Positions 43,706 to 52,315 of a DNA stretch of 64,000 nt are shown here, one piece after another. Every line of letters begins with the position of its first letter. Position 1 is the first letter of the stretch. The position numbers were made by a program, and so were the translations under genes. The notes under the pieces were generated by a model that saw only the letters and a program-made list of their open reading frames with translations, searched no databases and was not told the DNA's origin. Origin of the DNA: Fumia sp045615345 (lineage in GTDB: Bacteria; Bacillota; Clostridia; Oscillospirales; Ruminococcaceae); NCBI GenBank assembly GCA_045615345.1, contig JAZLER010000010.1:1-64000 (forward strand), written 5' to 3'.

Positions 43706-43771
43706 ACGCTCAGTCCTTTCGATGTAAAGCAAAAAGCTTTACACATCATTGTTAAATAAATCCTCTCATTG

Positions 43772-43803
43772 TGACGGAACGATGTGGGCATCGTCCCCTA
43801 CAA
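43772..43803. repeat. Dispersed palindrome between pflB and pflA
   Basis: GGAACGATGTGGGCATCGTCCCCTACAA, one of about nine copies of a GTAGGG-ended palindrome in the window. Confidence 0.7.
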
Positions 43804-43824
43804 CATAAAGGGGTGTTGCCCATA

Positions 43825-46056
43825 TTACATTGCATCGTGGAAGGTTCTGCTGATTACTTCTTTCTGCTGTTCCCTTGAAAGCTTGTGGAAGTTAACCGCA
43901 TAGCCAGAAACCCTGATAGTAAGGTTAGGATACTTATTGGGGTCTTCATATGCTTCCATAAGTTTTTCCTTGTTAAGAACATTTACATTGATATGATGCG
44001 CCATCTGTTTAAAGTAGCCGTTTAATACATCAACCAAGTTCACAATACGCTCAACATCGCTGTTGCCAAGTGCCTGCGGAGTAATCGAGAAGGTATTGGA
44101 AATACCGTCACGGCAACAGTCATAAGGCATTTTTGCAACCGAGTTAAGAGAAGCTAAAGCTCCATTTGTTTCACGGTTATGCATAGGGTTAGCACCGGGA
44201 GCAAAGGCTTCGCCTTTCTTTCTGCCATCGGGGGTAGCCCCTGTCTTTTTACCATAAACTACATTTGAAGTAATGGTAAGCGCAGACAAAGTGTGTTTTG
44301 CATTTCTGTAGGTAGGAGTTTTCTCAAGCTCTTTGGAAACAGAAATAAGCATTTCTTTTGCAATATCGTCAACTTTATCGTCATCGTTTCCGTATTTGGG
44401 GAAATCTCCCACAGTTTCAAAGTCCTCGATATATCCGTCATCGTCACGGACAACCTTGACTTTTGCATATTTGATTGCAGAAAGCGAGTCGGTAATTACA
44501 GAAAGCCCTGCCACGCCAAACGCCATAAAACGCTCAACATCGGTATCGTGAAGCGCCATCTGGAGCTTTTCGTAAGCATATTTATCGTGCATATAATGGA
44601 TTACATTCATTGTGTTTACATACAATTTGCAAAGCCATTTGAGATACTTTTTAAAGCGTTTCATTACCTCATCGTAATCTAAAAACTCATCGGGGTAAAC
44701 TTCGTCACGGGGGCCTAAATCAAAGCCCGACATCAAATCGTGACCGCCGTTTAAAGCAAGAAGCAAAAGCTTCGGAAGATTACATCTTGCACCAAAGAAC
44801 TGCATCTGTTTACCGACTTTCATCGCGGATACACAGCAAGCAATTGCATAATCGTCACCATATGTGGGACGCATTACATCATCGTTTTCATACTGGATAG
44901 AGTCGGTGTCGATAGAAACCTTGGCACAGAATCTCTTGAAGTTTTCAGGAAGCTTGTCCGCCCACAAAACTGTAAGGTTAGGCTCGGGAGCAGAGCCCAG
45001 AGTATAAAGGGTATTAAGCATTCTGAAAGAGTTCTTTGTAACCAGAGGCTTGCCATCTTCTGTCATACCGCCGACACATTCGGTAATCCACATGGGGTCA
45101 CCGCCGAAAAGCTCGTTGTATTCGGGGGTACGCAGATGTCTTGCCATACGGAGTTTCATAACGAAATCGTCCATAAGCTCCTGCGCCTGTTCTTCGGTAA
45201 GGATACCTGCTTTGATATCTCTTTCAATATAAATATCAAGGAAGGTACTTACTCTGCCGAGTGACATAGCGGCACCATTCTGCTCCTTGATAGCGCCAAG
45301 GTAAGCAAAATATGTCCACTGAATAGCTTCTCTTGCATTACCCGCAGGTTTTGAGATATCATAGCCGTACATCTCGGCCATTTCCTTGAGTTTACCGAGG
45401 AAATTAATCTGACGGAAAAGTTCTTCGAGAACACGAATATTTTCTTCCGACATCGGAAGTTTACCTTTGTCGGATTTGTCTTTTTCCTTTGCTTTAATCA
45501 GGACATCAACACCATAAAGAGCTACTCTGCGGTAGTCACCGATAATTCTTCCTCTGCCGTAAGCATCGGGAAGACCTGTAATAATACCGATTTTTCTTGC
45601 GGCACGCATCTCATCTGTATAAACCCTGAAAACGCCATCGTTATGGGTTGTACGGTAAACGAAATCATCTTCGATTTTCTGCGACATCTTGTAGCCGTAC
45701 GCTTCACAGGCATTTCTTGCCATTCTGATGCCACCAAAAGGATTGACACCGCGTTTTAACGGACGGTTTGTCTGCAAACCTACAATAAGCTCGTTTTCCT
45801 TATCAAGATAACCGGGCTTGTAGTTTGTAAGCGAAGTTACAGTTGTAGTATCGATATCGAGTACACCGCCGAACTCCTTTTCAACCTTCAAAAGAGTGTT
45901 GAATTTATCCATAAGTGCATCGGTTCTGGGTGTTGAGGAAGCAAGGAAAGAATCATCGCCTGTATAACAGGTGTAGTTGTTGAGGATAAAATCCCTTACA
46001 TCAATTTTGTCCTGCCATCTGGATTTTTTAAATCCGTTCCACTGTTCAAATTTCAT
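43825..46056 (-). CDS. pflB: Formate C-acetyltransferase (pyruvate formate-lyase)
   Basis: Glycyl-radical enzyme converting pyruvate and CoA to acetyl-CoA and formate. 743 residues. The adjacent catalytic cysteines C407-C408 are in YAIACCVSAMKVG, which distinguishes PFL from diol dehydratases and decarboxylases with a single Cys. The radical glycine is G718 in RVSGYAVNF. The leader carries a ZTP riboswitch, and expression is driven by a consensus promoter. The pflA activase is downstream. Confidence 0.97.
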   Translation of the reverse strand: MKFEQWNGFKKSRWQDKIDVRDFILNNYTCYTGDDSFLASSTPRTDALMDKFNTLLKVEKEFGGVLDIDTTTVTSLTNYKPGYLDKENELIVGLQTNRPLKRGVNPFGGIRMARNACEAYGYKMSQKIEDDFVYRTTHNDGVFRVYTDEMRAARKIGIITGLPDAYGRGRIIGDYRRVALYGVDVLIKAKEKDKSDKGKLPMSEENIRVLEELFRQINFLGKLKEMAEMYGYDISKPAGNAREAIQWTYFAYLGAIKEQNGAAMSLGRVSTFLDIYIERDIKAGILTEEQAQELMDDFVMKLRMARHLRTPEYNELFGGDPMWITECVGGMTEDGKPLVTKNSFRMLNTLYTLGSAPEPNLTVLWADKLPENFKRFCAKVSIDTDSIQYENDDVMRPTYGDDYAIACCVSAMKVGKQMQFFGARCNLPKLLLLALNGGHDLMSGFDLGPRDEVYPDEFLDYDEVMKRFKKYLKWLCKLYVNTMNVIHYMHDKYAYEKLQMALHDTDVERFMAFGVAGLSVITDSLSAIKYAKVKVVRDDDGYIEDFETVGDFPKYGNDDDKVDDIAKEMLISVSKELEKTPTYRNAKHTLSALTITSNVVYGKKTGATPDGRKKGEAFAPGANPMHNRETNGALASLNSVAKMPYDCCRDGISNTFSITPQALGNSDVERIVNLVDVLNGYFKQMAHHINVNVLNKEKLMEAYEDPNKYPNLTIRVSGYAVNFHKLSREQQKEVISRTFHDAM

Positions 46057-46099
46057 TTATAACACACCTTTCTGTAAAGCTGTATATCTAAAACAACAA

Positions 46100-46196
46100 G
46101 GCAGTCCTATGCTTATGCATAAAACTGCCCAGACGGTCGGCTTTTTTTCTTTGCACTCCCTTGTGGTCATCCACAAAATCCGTCAGTCGCACAAAG
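46100..46196 (-). promoter_or_regulatory. ZTP (pfl-motif) riboswitch with intrinsic terminator
   Basis: In the pflB leader the aptamer shows P1 CTTTG/CAAAG, the conserved GCGACTGACGG, hairpin TTGTGG-ATGA-CCACAA, GGGAGTGC, a linker, and the hallmark 3' segment GCCGACCGTCTGGGCA. It binds the purine/folate stress signals ZMP and ZTP. The GGCAGT of the 3' hallmark also opens a terminator (46129-46100, pairing with ACTGCC, TATGC/GCATA) followed by TTGTTGTTTT. Ligand binding should therefore block termination and turn pflB on. Confidence 0.88.
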
Positions 46197-46271
46197 ATTT
46201 CTGACTGCTTGTCGATTATTTTCAGCTGTCTTAAAGACAGTTTCAAATGTATACTCTTTTTGTTTATATTT

Positions 46272-46300
46272 ATTATACTCTTTTACATCGCTTTTGTCAA
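46272..46300 (-). promoter_or_regulatory. Consensus promoter of pflB
   Basis: TTGACA (46300-46295), a 17-base spacer and TATAAT (46277-46272), 75 bases before the riboswitch aptamer. Confidence 0.9.
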
Positions 46301-46376
46301 CACAATTTAAAAAAAATTTTTAAATGAATATTAAATGTTTTATAGTGAAATCTACCATATAAAAGGAAGTGAAATT

Positions 46377-46703
46377 ATGATTCATAATGTTATTACGAAA
46401 ATTGTGGAATTTGCAATAATTCTTTTCGAGTTTACGGGTGTTGTTATTATAACCTTTTCAGGAATAAAAGGGATTATCAGTTTTATCAGAAAGGATTCCC
46501 TGACGCGTCTTAATCTGGCGCAGGGTATGGCGACAGCCCTTGAATTCAAGCTCGGAAGTGAGATTTTAAGAACTGTAATTGTCCGTGAGCTTTCTGAAAT
46601 TTTAATTGTTGCAGCAATTATTGCTTTGCGTGCGGCACTCGCTTTCCTTATACACTGGGAAATCAAAAACGAGGACCCCGATAAAAAAATTGACCGCCCT
46701 TAA
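46377..46703 (+). CDS. DUF1622 membrane protein
   Basis: Protein of 108 residues from ATG 46377 (AAGGAAG ten bases upstream). It has two transmembrane segments (about 8-35 and 72-95) around a conserved amphipathic LAQGMATALEFKLGSEILRTVIVRELSEI, ending FLIHWEIKNE; this is the DUF1622 pattern. Function unknown. It stands alone, with opposing pflB upstream and the FMN lipoprotein converging from downstream. Confidence 0.85.
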   Translation: MIHNVITKIVEFAIILFEFTGVVIITFSGIKGIISFIRKDSLTRLNLAQGMATALEFKLGSEILRTVIVRELSEILIVAAIIALRAALAFLIHWEIKNEDPDKKIDRP

Positions 46704-46805
46704 AAAGGACGGCCTAAACAATTGGGAAAGGGTAGGCGTAACCGCCTAAAGGAGTTGCTGTAACTATAATATAACACACCCAATTTAAAAAGTTTGTCGA
46801 AGTAT

Positions 46806-46842
46806 GAAAAAATCCCCGATTTTTTTAAATCGGGGATTTACT
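46806..46842 (-). terminator. Terminator of the FMN-binding lipoprotein gene
   Basis: AAATCCCCGAT / ATCGGGGATTT stem followed by TTTTTTC on the minus strand. The symmetric A/T flanks could also stop DUF1622 transcription. Confidence 0.85.
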
Positions 46843-46852
46843 GTGCCTTAAA

Positions 46853-47308
46853 TTATTTTGCTTCGTAAAGAACTGTGTTGGTATCGCCTTTTTTCATATT
46901 TTCTGCCAAAGCACCAACCAAAGCTTTGAAAGAATCAGTAGAAACTGTAGCGCCTGCTACTGTATCAACTTCTGCAACATCCTGTTTTTCAACAAGGTCA
47001 GCTGCGAGTTTTGCAGCTGTGTCAGCAGGATATACACCGGGGAAAACGCCTTCGTAAGCTTCTTTGTAAGCTTCGTCTTCAGTTTTCTTATGACCATCTT
47101 CTTCGTTGAGAGAGTCATATTCAACTGCAACGATTTTGCCGCCTTCAACTGTTACATTAACATAATCTTTCCAGCCGTGGTCGTCAAACTTAGCATTTTC
47201 AGCACGATATGTGCCATCTTTGAGTGTAGCATCTTCTTTTGCACCGCAAGAGCTGAGAACAGCTGTCAATGTGAGTGCTGCGAGCATAATTGCCAAAAAC
47301 TTTTTCAT
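46853..47308 (-). CDS. FMN-binding lipoprotein, likely flavinylated
   Basis: Lipoprotein of 151 residues: signal peptide with lipobox LSSC (Cys21), then one small FMN_bind domain. The motif VDTVAGATVSTDSF (114-127) matches the ApbE target pattern in which FMN is joined through phosphate to a Ser/Thr after GAT, here S123 or T124. A head-on neighbour 200 bases away is ApbE, and Rnf follows. It is probably an extracytoplasmic electron carrier; partner unknown. SD is AAAGGAG. Confidence 0.85.
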   Translation of the reverse strand: MKKFLAIMLAALTLTAVLSSCGAKEDATLKDGTYRAENAKFDDHGWKDYVNVTVEGGKIVAVEYDSLNEEDGHKKTEDEAYKEAYEGVFPGVYPADTAAKLAADLVEKQDVAEVDTVAGATVSTDSFKALVGALAENMKKGDTNTVLYEAK

Positions 47309-47350
47309 AAAAATTTCTCCTTTCAGAATAAGGCATTAAACCTTTTTTAT

Positions 47351-47379
47351 ATTATAACCTATATTTCAAACTTTGTCCA
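47351..47379 (-). promoter_or_regulatory. Promoter of the FMN lipoprotein gene
   Basis: TGGACA (47379-47374), a 17-base spacer and TATAAT (47356-47351). Confidence 0.75.
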
Positions 47380-47467
47380 GCATTTAACAATATTTTTAAA
47401 AATTTAATAAATTAACCAAAAACGCTGCCGTTATCTGCTATTTTTCTTTGTATTTTTATGGTTTTCC

Positions 47468-47496
47468 TTGACAAGACTTTATAAAAATAATATCAT
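47468..47496 (+). promoter_or_regulatory. Promoter of the apbE-rnf operon
   Basis: TTGACA (47468-47473), a 17-base spacer and TATCAT (47491-47496). A TATAAT 5 bases further on has poorer spacing. The predicted start site (about 47503) coincides with the first in-frame ATG of apbE, which therefore is not the initiator unless the message is leaderless. Confidence 0.7.
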
Positions 47497-47534
47497 ATAA
47501 TATGTATGTTTATTGTTTTTTTACTTTGAAAGAA

Positions 47535-48554
47535 GTGGTTTTAATAAAAAAGTATTTTATAGCTTTGATAATGCTCTCATTTTCTTTTATCATCTCCTCT
47601 TGTGATGTAACCCCTGTATCCTCTGATATGTTTGTAATGGATACTGTTATGACACAAACAGTTTATTCAAAAAACGCAAAAGACATTATAAATGAAACAG
47701 AAAGCATTATCAGAAATCTTGAAAACACTTACTCTTCGTATGAAGAAAATTCTCTTACCGATAAGATAAATAAAAACGCAGGTATATCACCTGTAAAAGT
47801 AACAAAAGAAGAGTTTGACATTATAAAAAGATGTGTTGAGTTTTCGGATAAGACTGATGGAATTTTTGACCTGACAATAGCTCCGCTCACAAAACTTTGG
47901 AATATCACAGGCGAAAATCCGACTGTTCCTGAACCCGACAAAATCACAAAAGCTCTGGCTTTGATAAACTACAAAAATGTAGTATTGGATGAAGAAAATC
48001 TCACTGTGTTTTTAAAGGAAAACGGCACAGCACTTGACTTTGGTGCCACTGTAAAGGGATTTGCTGTACAGCAGATTTTAGAGTGTTTTCAGCAAAATAA
48101 TGTAATCGGTGCGGTAGTTTCATTGGGTGGTAATGTCGCGGTATGCGGTAACAAAAACGGTACCCCGTTCAAAGTAGGTTTAAGGGACCCCCAAAAAGGT
48201 TCTTCTGACTATTTCGCAATACTTGAAGGCGAAAATAAAATTATATCCACTTCAGGTGGATATGAACGCTACTTTGAGGAAAATGGTATAATCTACCACC
48301 ACATTTTAAATCCAAAGACAGGCTATCCCTGTGAATCGGATTTGCTCAGCGTTTCGGTAATCTCAGAGGACGGACTTTTATCTGACTTTCTCTCCACCTA
48401 TTTTTATATGGCAGGGACAGATGAAGTCAAAAACCATTTAAATGAAGAAAAATATTCTTTGATTGCAATCGACAAAGAGAATAAAGTATATATTTCTCCC
48501 TCGCTTGAAGGGAAAATAACTCTTCTCTACGAAAGTGGGTATACACTTGCATAA
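47535..48554 (+). CDS. apbE: FAD:protein FMN transferase (ApbE)
   Basis: Lipoprotein enzyme that joins FMN from FAD to Ser/Thr of Rnf/Nqr subunits outside the membrane. Signal peptide and lipobox IISSC, then MDTVMTQTVYS, DLTIAPLTKLWNI, LDFGATVKGFAV (the DxGAxxKG signature), GGNVAVCG, and HHILNPKTGYPCESD. The start is uncertain: GTG 47535 is used here, but the best ribosome-site spacing (AGAAGTGG) would favour ATA 47544, giving KKYFIALIM. The first ATG, 47502, lies at the predicted transcription start. It leads the Rnf operon and overlaps the next gene. Confidence 0.92.
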   Translation: MVLIKKYFIALIMLSFSFIISSCDVTPVSSDMFVMDTVMTQTVYSKNAKDIINETESIIRNLENTYSSYEENSLTDKINKNAGISPVKVTKEEFDIIKRCVEFSDKTDGIFDLTIAPLTKLWNITGENPTVPEPDKITKALALINYKNVVLDEENLTVFLKENGTALDFGATVKGFAVQQILECFQQNNVIGAVVSLGGNVAVCGNKNGTPFKVGLRDPQKGSSDYFAILEGENKIISTSGGYERYFEENGIIYHHILNPKTGYPCESDLLSVSVISEDGLLSDFLSTYFYMAGTDEVKNHLNEEKYSLIAIDKENKVYISPSLEGKITLLYESGYTLA

Positions 48555-48918
48555 ATTCGCAAAAAGAAAAGATATCATTATAATTGCATTGATACTGATT
48601 GTGGCAACAGGACTTTGGGGAATAATTAAGTTTTTCCCGAAATCCACTGCCGACACAGCTATAATAAAATATGACGGCAAGGTGGTAAAAACCGTTCCTT
48701 TGGATACAGACACTGAGTTTTCTTTAAAGGAAGACCCCACTGTTAAATTTAAAGTAAAAAATGGTGCCATCTCCTTTGTGGATGCCACCTGTCCCGATAA
48801 AATCTGCCAGAACACAGGCTTTATCTCAAAATCGGGACAAACAGCCGTATGCTTACCTAAAAAAACAGTTTTGCAGTTAAAAGGTTCACATAACGAAGTT
48901 GACATTGTTGCAAACTGA
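48547..48918 (+). CDS. NusG domain II-like membrane protein
   Basis: Protein of 123 residues: a basic start, one membrane anchor (IIIIALILIVATGLWGII), then a small beta domain with FKVKNGAISFVDATCPDKICQNTGFISKSGQTAVCLP, the NusG-II (Lin0431-like) pattern with three Cys. Function unknown; it is commonly seen between apbE and the Gx-family gene in clostridial Rnf-type clusters. Start is probably TTG 48547, overlapping the apbE stop by 8 bases. It has nothing to do with transcription factor NusG beyond the shared fold. Confidence 0.8.
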   Translation: MHKFAKRKDIIIIALILIVATGLWGIIKFFPKSTADTAIIKYDGKVVKTVPLDTDTEFSLKEDPTVKFKVKNGAISFVDATCPDKICQNTGFISKSGQTAVCLPKKTVLQLKGSHNEVDIVAN

Positions 48919-48936
48919 TGAAAGAAGGGGAACAAA

Positions 48937-49443
48937 CTGACTACAAAAAAGCTGACAGGTACAGCGATGCTTTTATGCCTTGCCATTGTTTTCAGTTTTA
49001 TTGAAAATATGATTCCTCCACTGCCCACTCTCCCTCCGGGCGTAAAACTGGGACTTTCAAATATCGTCACCATCTACTGCCTTTTCTTTATTGACAGTAA
49101 AAGTGCATTTAGTATCTCCGCATTGAAATCAGGTTTCGTAGCACTCACAAGAGGATACACCGCCGGTATTTTAAGTTTTTCGGGCGGTATTTTATCGGTG
49201 CTTGTGATGTTACTTTTTAAAAGAGAAAATCCGCGTTACCTTATTTTGAGTGTTATTGGCGCAATAAGCCATAATATAGGACAACTTTTAGTTTCCGCAG
49301 TTCTTTTTAAAACGACAAGTATTTTTTATTATCTGCCTGTTTTAATTATTTCAGGCGTGATAATGGGGTCTGTTACCGCAACCCTTATGAAAGTACTTAT
49401 CCCCGCTTTAAAAAGAATTTCCATCGATAAACAGAAAGGATAA
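48937..49443 (+). CDS. Gx-family membrane protein (heptaprenyl diphosphate synthase component I-like)
   Basis: Protein of 168 residues with about five transmembrane helices. NMIPPLPTLPPGVKLGLSNIVTIYCLFF and the ISHNIGQLLVSA segment match the PF07456/Gx transporter family. The name 'heptaprenyl diphosphate synthase I' is historical; members resemble ECF S components. Start: CTG 48937, seven bases after AGAAGGGG, gives MTTKKLTGTAMLLCLAIV with the complete first helix; the first ATG (48967) would cut it. Lies between the NusG-II gene and rnfC. Confidence 0.8.
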   Translation: MTTKKLTGTAMLLCLAIVFSFIENMIPPLPTLPPGVKLGLSNIVTIYCLFFIDSKSAFSISALKSGFVALTRGYTAGILSFSGGILSVLVMLLFKRENPRYLILSVIGAISHNIGQLLVSAVLFKTTSIFYYLPVLIISGVIMGSVTATLMKVLIPALKRISIDKQKG

Positions 49444-49450
49444 TTTTGTT

Positions 49451-50851
49451 ATGCGAAATCTTAATGGAATTAAACTCGCACATCACAAAAAGTCAAAAGA
49501 CTTTATGACAGTGGATATCCCACTGCCAAAGGTTGTTAAAATCCCTATGCTTCAGCATATGGGCGTTCCTTGTCGTCCCCTTGTAAATGTAGGCGACACT
49601 GTAAAAGCAGGTCAGCTTATCGGCGACAGTGATAAAGCTTTCTCCGTACCTATTCACAGTTCCGTATCAGGTACCGTTACTGCTATTGAAAATTATCTTG
49701 CTTATTCGGGAAACACCGAACAGCGTGTGGTTATAGAAGTTTCAGAAACACAGGAATATGAGGATTTCACTCCCCACCCTGTTTTTGACCAGAACTCTTT
49801 AGTTCAGGCGGCAAGACTTTCAGGTATCGCAGGACTCGGTGGTGCAGGATTTCCGACCCATATAAAACTTAATTGCAAAAATCCCGAGAGCATTACAACT
49901 CTTGTTATAAACGGTGCTGAGTGTGAGCCTTATATCACATCCGACAACCGTGAAATGCTTGAATGCCCTGATGATATCATCGGTGGTATCAAGGAAGTTA
50001 TGCGTTGCCTTGGTATTCCAAAATGTGTTATTGGCATTGAAGACAATAAAAAGGAAGCCATTGCCCTTCTCAAAGAAAAAAGCAGTGGCGAAAACATCGA
50101 AGTATTTTCACTCAAAAGCACATACCCTCAGGGTGCTGAAAAAATCCTCATTTATCAGTCAACAGGCGTTGTGATTGAAGAAGGTGAAATTCCTGCAGAT
50201 AAAGGAATTATCGTAATGAATGTTTCCACTGTTGCAGAGCTTTACCGCTTTATCCGCACAGGTAAACCGCTTACTCATAAGCGTATCACCGTTGATGGAA
50301 ACTATGTTACAAATCCTATGAATTTGCGTGTGCCTATCGGTACTTCCATTGAGTATATCTTAGACTATGCAGGTATTGACAAGGATATGGCAGACAAAGT
50401 ACTGCTCGGCGGTCCTATGATGGGTGTTGCAATATATGATATCGAAACCCCCATTATGAAGAACACTAACGCTGTTTTGGTGCTCAAAGACCCACATCTC
50501 CGTTATAAGGTTTCACAGACTCTGCGTACAATTTTACCTGCCGCAAATATCAGAGGTACCGACAAACTCGAAGATGCTTCCCGAAGCCCCAACACTACTG
50601 TTGTTGGCGACTTGCTCGCACTTCCCAAAACCGCTTGTATCCGTTGCGGTAAATGTGTGTATGTTTGTCCCGTTGACCTTATGCCGGCGGCACTTGAAAG
50701 AGCATATATGAAGCGTGACCTCGAAAAATTAGAGAAACTCAAGGTAAACCTTTGTATCAACTGTGGTTCCTGCTCATATATCTGCCCTGCAAGACGAAAC
50801 CTTGCACAGAAAAATCAGCTTGCAAAAGATTTGCTTAAAAAGAAAAAGTAA
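49451..50851 (+). CDS. rnfC: Rnf electron transport complex subunit C
   Basis: Peripheral subunit that reduces NAD+ with electrons from ferredoxin via the complex. 466 residues: the SLBB/biotinyl-like N-terminus (HMGVPCRPLVNVGDTVKAGQLIG), an NADH/FMN-binding core with GLGGAGFPTHIKL near 135 and NGAECEPYI near 157, and two [4Fe-4S] motifs at the C-terminus: CIRCGKCVYVCP and CINCGSCSYICP. No long C-terminal extension. First gene of rnfCDGEAB. Confidence 0.96.
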   Translation: MRNLNGIKLAHHKKSKDFMTVDIPLPKVVKIPMLQHMGVPCRPLVNVGDTVKAGQLIGDSDKAFSVPIHSSVSGTVTAIENYLAYSGNTEQRVVIEVSETQEYEDFTPHPVFDQNSLVQAARLSGIAGLGGAGFPTHIKLNCKNPESITTLVINGAECEPYITSDNREMLECPDDIIGGIKEVMRCLGIPKCVIGIEDNKKEAIALLKEKSSGENIEVFSLKSTYPQGAEKILIYQSTGVVIEEGEIPADKGIIVMNVSTVAELYRFIRTGKPLTHKRITVDGNYVTNPMNLRVPIGTSIEYILDYAGIDKDMADKVLLGGPMMGVAIYDIETPIMKNTNAVLVLKDPHLRYKVSQTLRTILPAANIRGTDKLEDASRSPNTTVVGDLLALPKTACIRCGKCVYVCPVDLMPAALERAYMKRDLEKLEKLKVNLCINCGSCSYICPARRNLAQKNQLAKDLLKKKK

Positions 50852-50865
50852 GGAGGTAACAAGTT

Positions 50866-52302
50866 ATGAAAGATTTAATCGTATCCCCCTCTCCGCATAT
50901 CAGAAGCGGAAACTCAACTCAGAGAATTATGCTTGATGTAATCATAGCGTTACTTCCTGCATTTGTGGCATCAATTATAATTTTTGGTGGAAGAGCTGCT
51001 CTCCTCACTATATTCTGTATAATCAGCTGTATGGTCTTTGAATATTTTTCAAGACTTCTTATGAAACGCACACAGACCCTTTCCGACTTGAGCGCTGTTG
51101 TAACAGGTATGCTTTTGGCTATGAACCTCCCCGTTACAATTCCTCTGTGGATTGCACTTTTCGGTTCATTTATGGCAATTGTTGTTGTAAAACAGCTCTT
51201 TGGCGGTATCGGTCAGAACTTTGCAAACCCCGCTATTGCAGCACGAGTTATCCTGCTTGCCTCTTTCTCGGGTCAGATGACAAAGTTCACCGTTCCCTTC
51301 GACCACAACGGCGTTGATGCAGTTGTTTCTGCAACACCTCTTACACAGCTTGCAAATGGCGGCGAGGTACCCACTTTGCTTGAAATGTTCCTTGGCGCAA
51401 AAGGCGGTTGTATCGGTGAAGTAAGCTGTGCGGCACTTTTACTCGGTGGCATCTACCTTGTAGCACGCAAGGTTATCTCCCCCATCACTCCCGTAGTATT
51501 TATCGGTACAGTATTCCTTGGAAGCTTTTTGCTTGGTCAGAACCCCGTATACCAGATTTTCTCAGGTGGCCTTTTCATCGGTGCTATCTTTATGGCAACC
51601 GACTACGCAACCTCTCCTATTACAAAATGGGGCAAATTCTACTTTGCACTCGGTTGCGGTATAATAACAATACTCATTCGTTTCTACGGCGGATACCCCG
51701 AAGGTGTATCCTTTGCAATACTTCTTATGAATATCCTTACCCCACAGATTGAAAAGCTTACTGCAAGAACTCCCGTGGGTGTCAAGGTTGAAAACCCTGA
51801 GAAACTTAAAGTAAAGCGCATTGTTTTGAGAGTTATCGGTATTATCCTGGTAGTTGCAGTCGCTCTATGGACAGCACTCACCCTCTTTAATTCAGGTGTT
51901 GAGCATCAGGAACATCTCGAAAAAGTTCTGCCCGGTTCTGATAAATTTGAGCTTGTGGAAACTTCTTCCGAAGATGTTTTGTACGCTTATAAAGCTAAGG
52001 ATAACTCAGGTATTGCACTTGTTATAAACGCAAAAGGATACAGCAAAAACTCTCCTATTGAGATGATGGTAGGCTTTGATATGAACGGTGCAGTTCAGGG
52101 AATCAGTTTTATAAGCCACCACGAAACTGAAGGTATTGGTTCCAATGTTCTGGAAAACGAAGAATTTTTAAATGCCGTTAAAGAAGATCCTTTCTTTGCT
52201 GATGCAATCTCGGGAGCTACATTTACTTCCGAAGGCGTTAAAAACGGCTGTATACTCGCGATGGAGTTGTTTGAAACTCTTCAGTCGGAAATTTTAGGAT
52301 AA
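50866..52302 (+). CDS. rnfD: RnfD with C-terminal RnfG-like FMN domain (fusion)
   Basis: 478 residues, about 150 longer than ordinary RnfD. Residues 1-300 are the membrane subunit: SPSPHIRSG, ten or so helices, QNFANPAIAARVIL, and the covalent FMN site T157 in VVSATPLTQL. A further helix (318-342) leads to an extracytoplasmic FMN_bind domain (about 345-478) with the RnfG-type signature ISGATFTS, flavinylation expected at T454. A separate rnfG follows eight bases later, so this domain is additional. No stop or frameshift separates the two parts. SD AAGGAGGT. Confidence 0.93.
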   Translation: MKDLIVSPSPHIRSGNSTQRIMLDVIIALLPAFVASIIIFGGRAALLTIFCIISCMVFEYFSRLLMKRTQTLSDLSAVVTGMLLAMNLPVTIPLWIALFGSFMAIVVVKQLFGGIGQNFANPAIAARVILLASFSGQMTKFTVPFDHNGVDAVVSATPLTQLANGGEVPTLLEMFLGAKGGCIGEVSCAALLLGGIYLVARKVISPITPVVFIGTVFLGSFLLGQNPVYQIFSGGLFIGAIFMATDYATSPITKWGKFYFALGCGIITILIRFYGGYPEGVSFAILLMNILTPQIEKLTARTPVGVKVENPEKLKVKRIVLRVIGIILVVAVALWTALTLFNSGVEHQEHLEKVLPGSDKFELVETSSEDVLYAYKAKDNSGIALVINAKGYSKNSPIEMMVGFDMNGAVQGISFISHHETEGIGSNVLENEEFLNAVKEDPFFADAISGATFTSEGVKNGCILAMELFETLQSEILG

Positions 52303-52315
52303 GGGGGATATGAAT

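Noticed and set aside
46689..46712. Hairpin after DUF1622 (GACCGCCCTT/AAGGACGGCC) as its terminator
   Set aside because: No T-run follows on the plus strand; the stem overlaps the stop codon, so its role is unclear.
48438..49073. Minus-strand frame of 211 codons across apbE, NusG-II and Gx genes
   Set aside because: Antisense to three coherent plus-strand genes with good ribosome sites.
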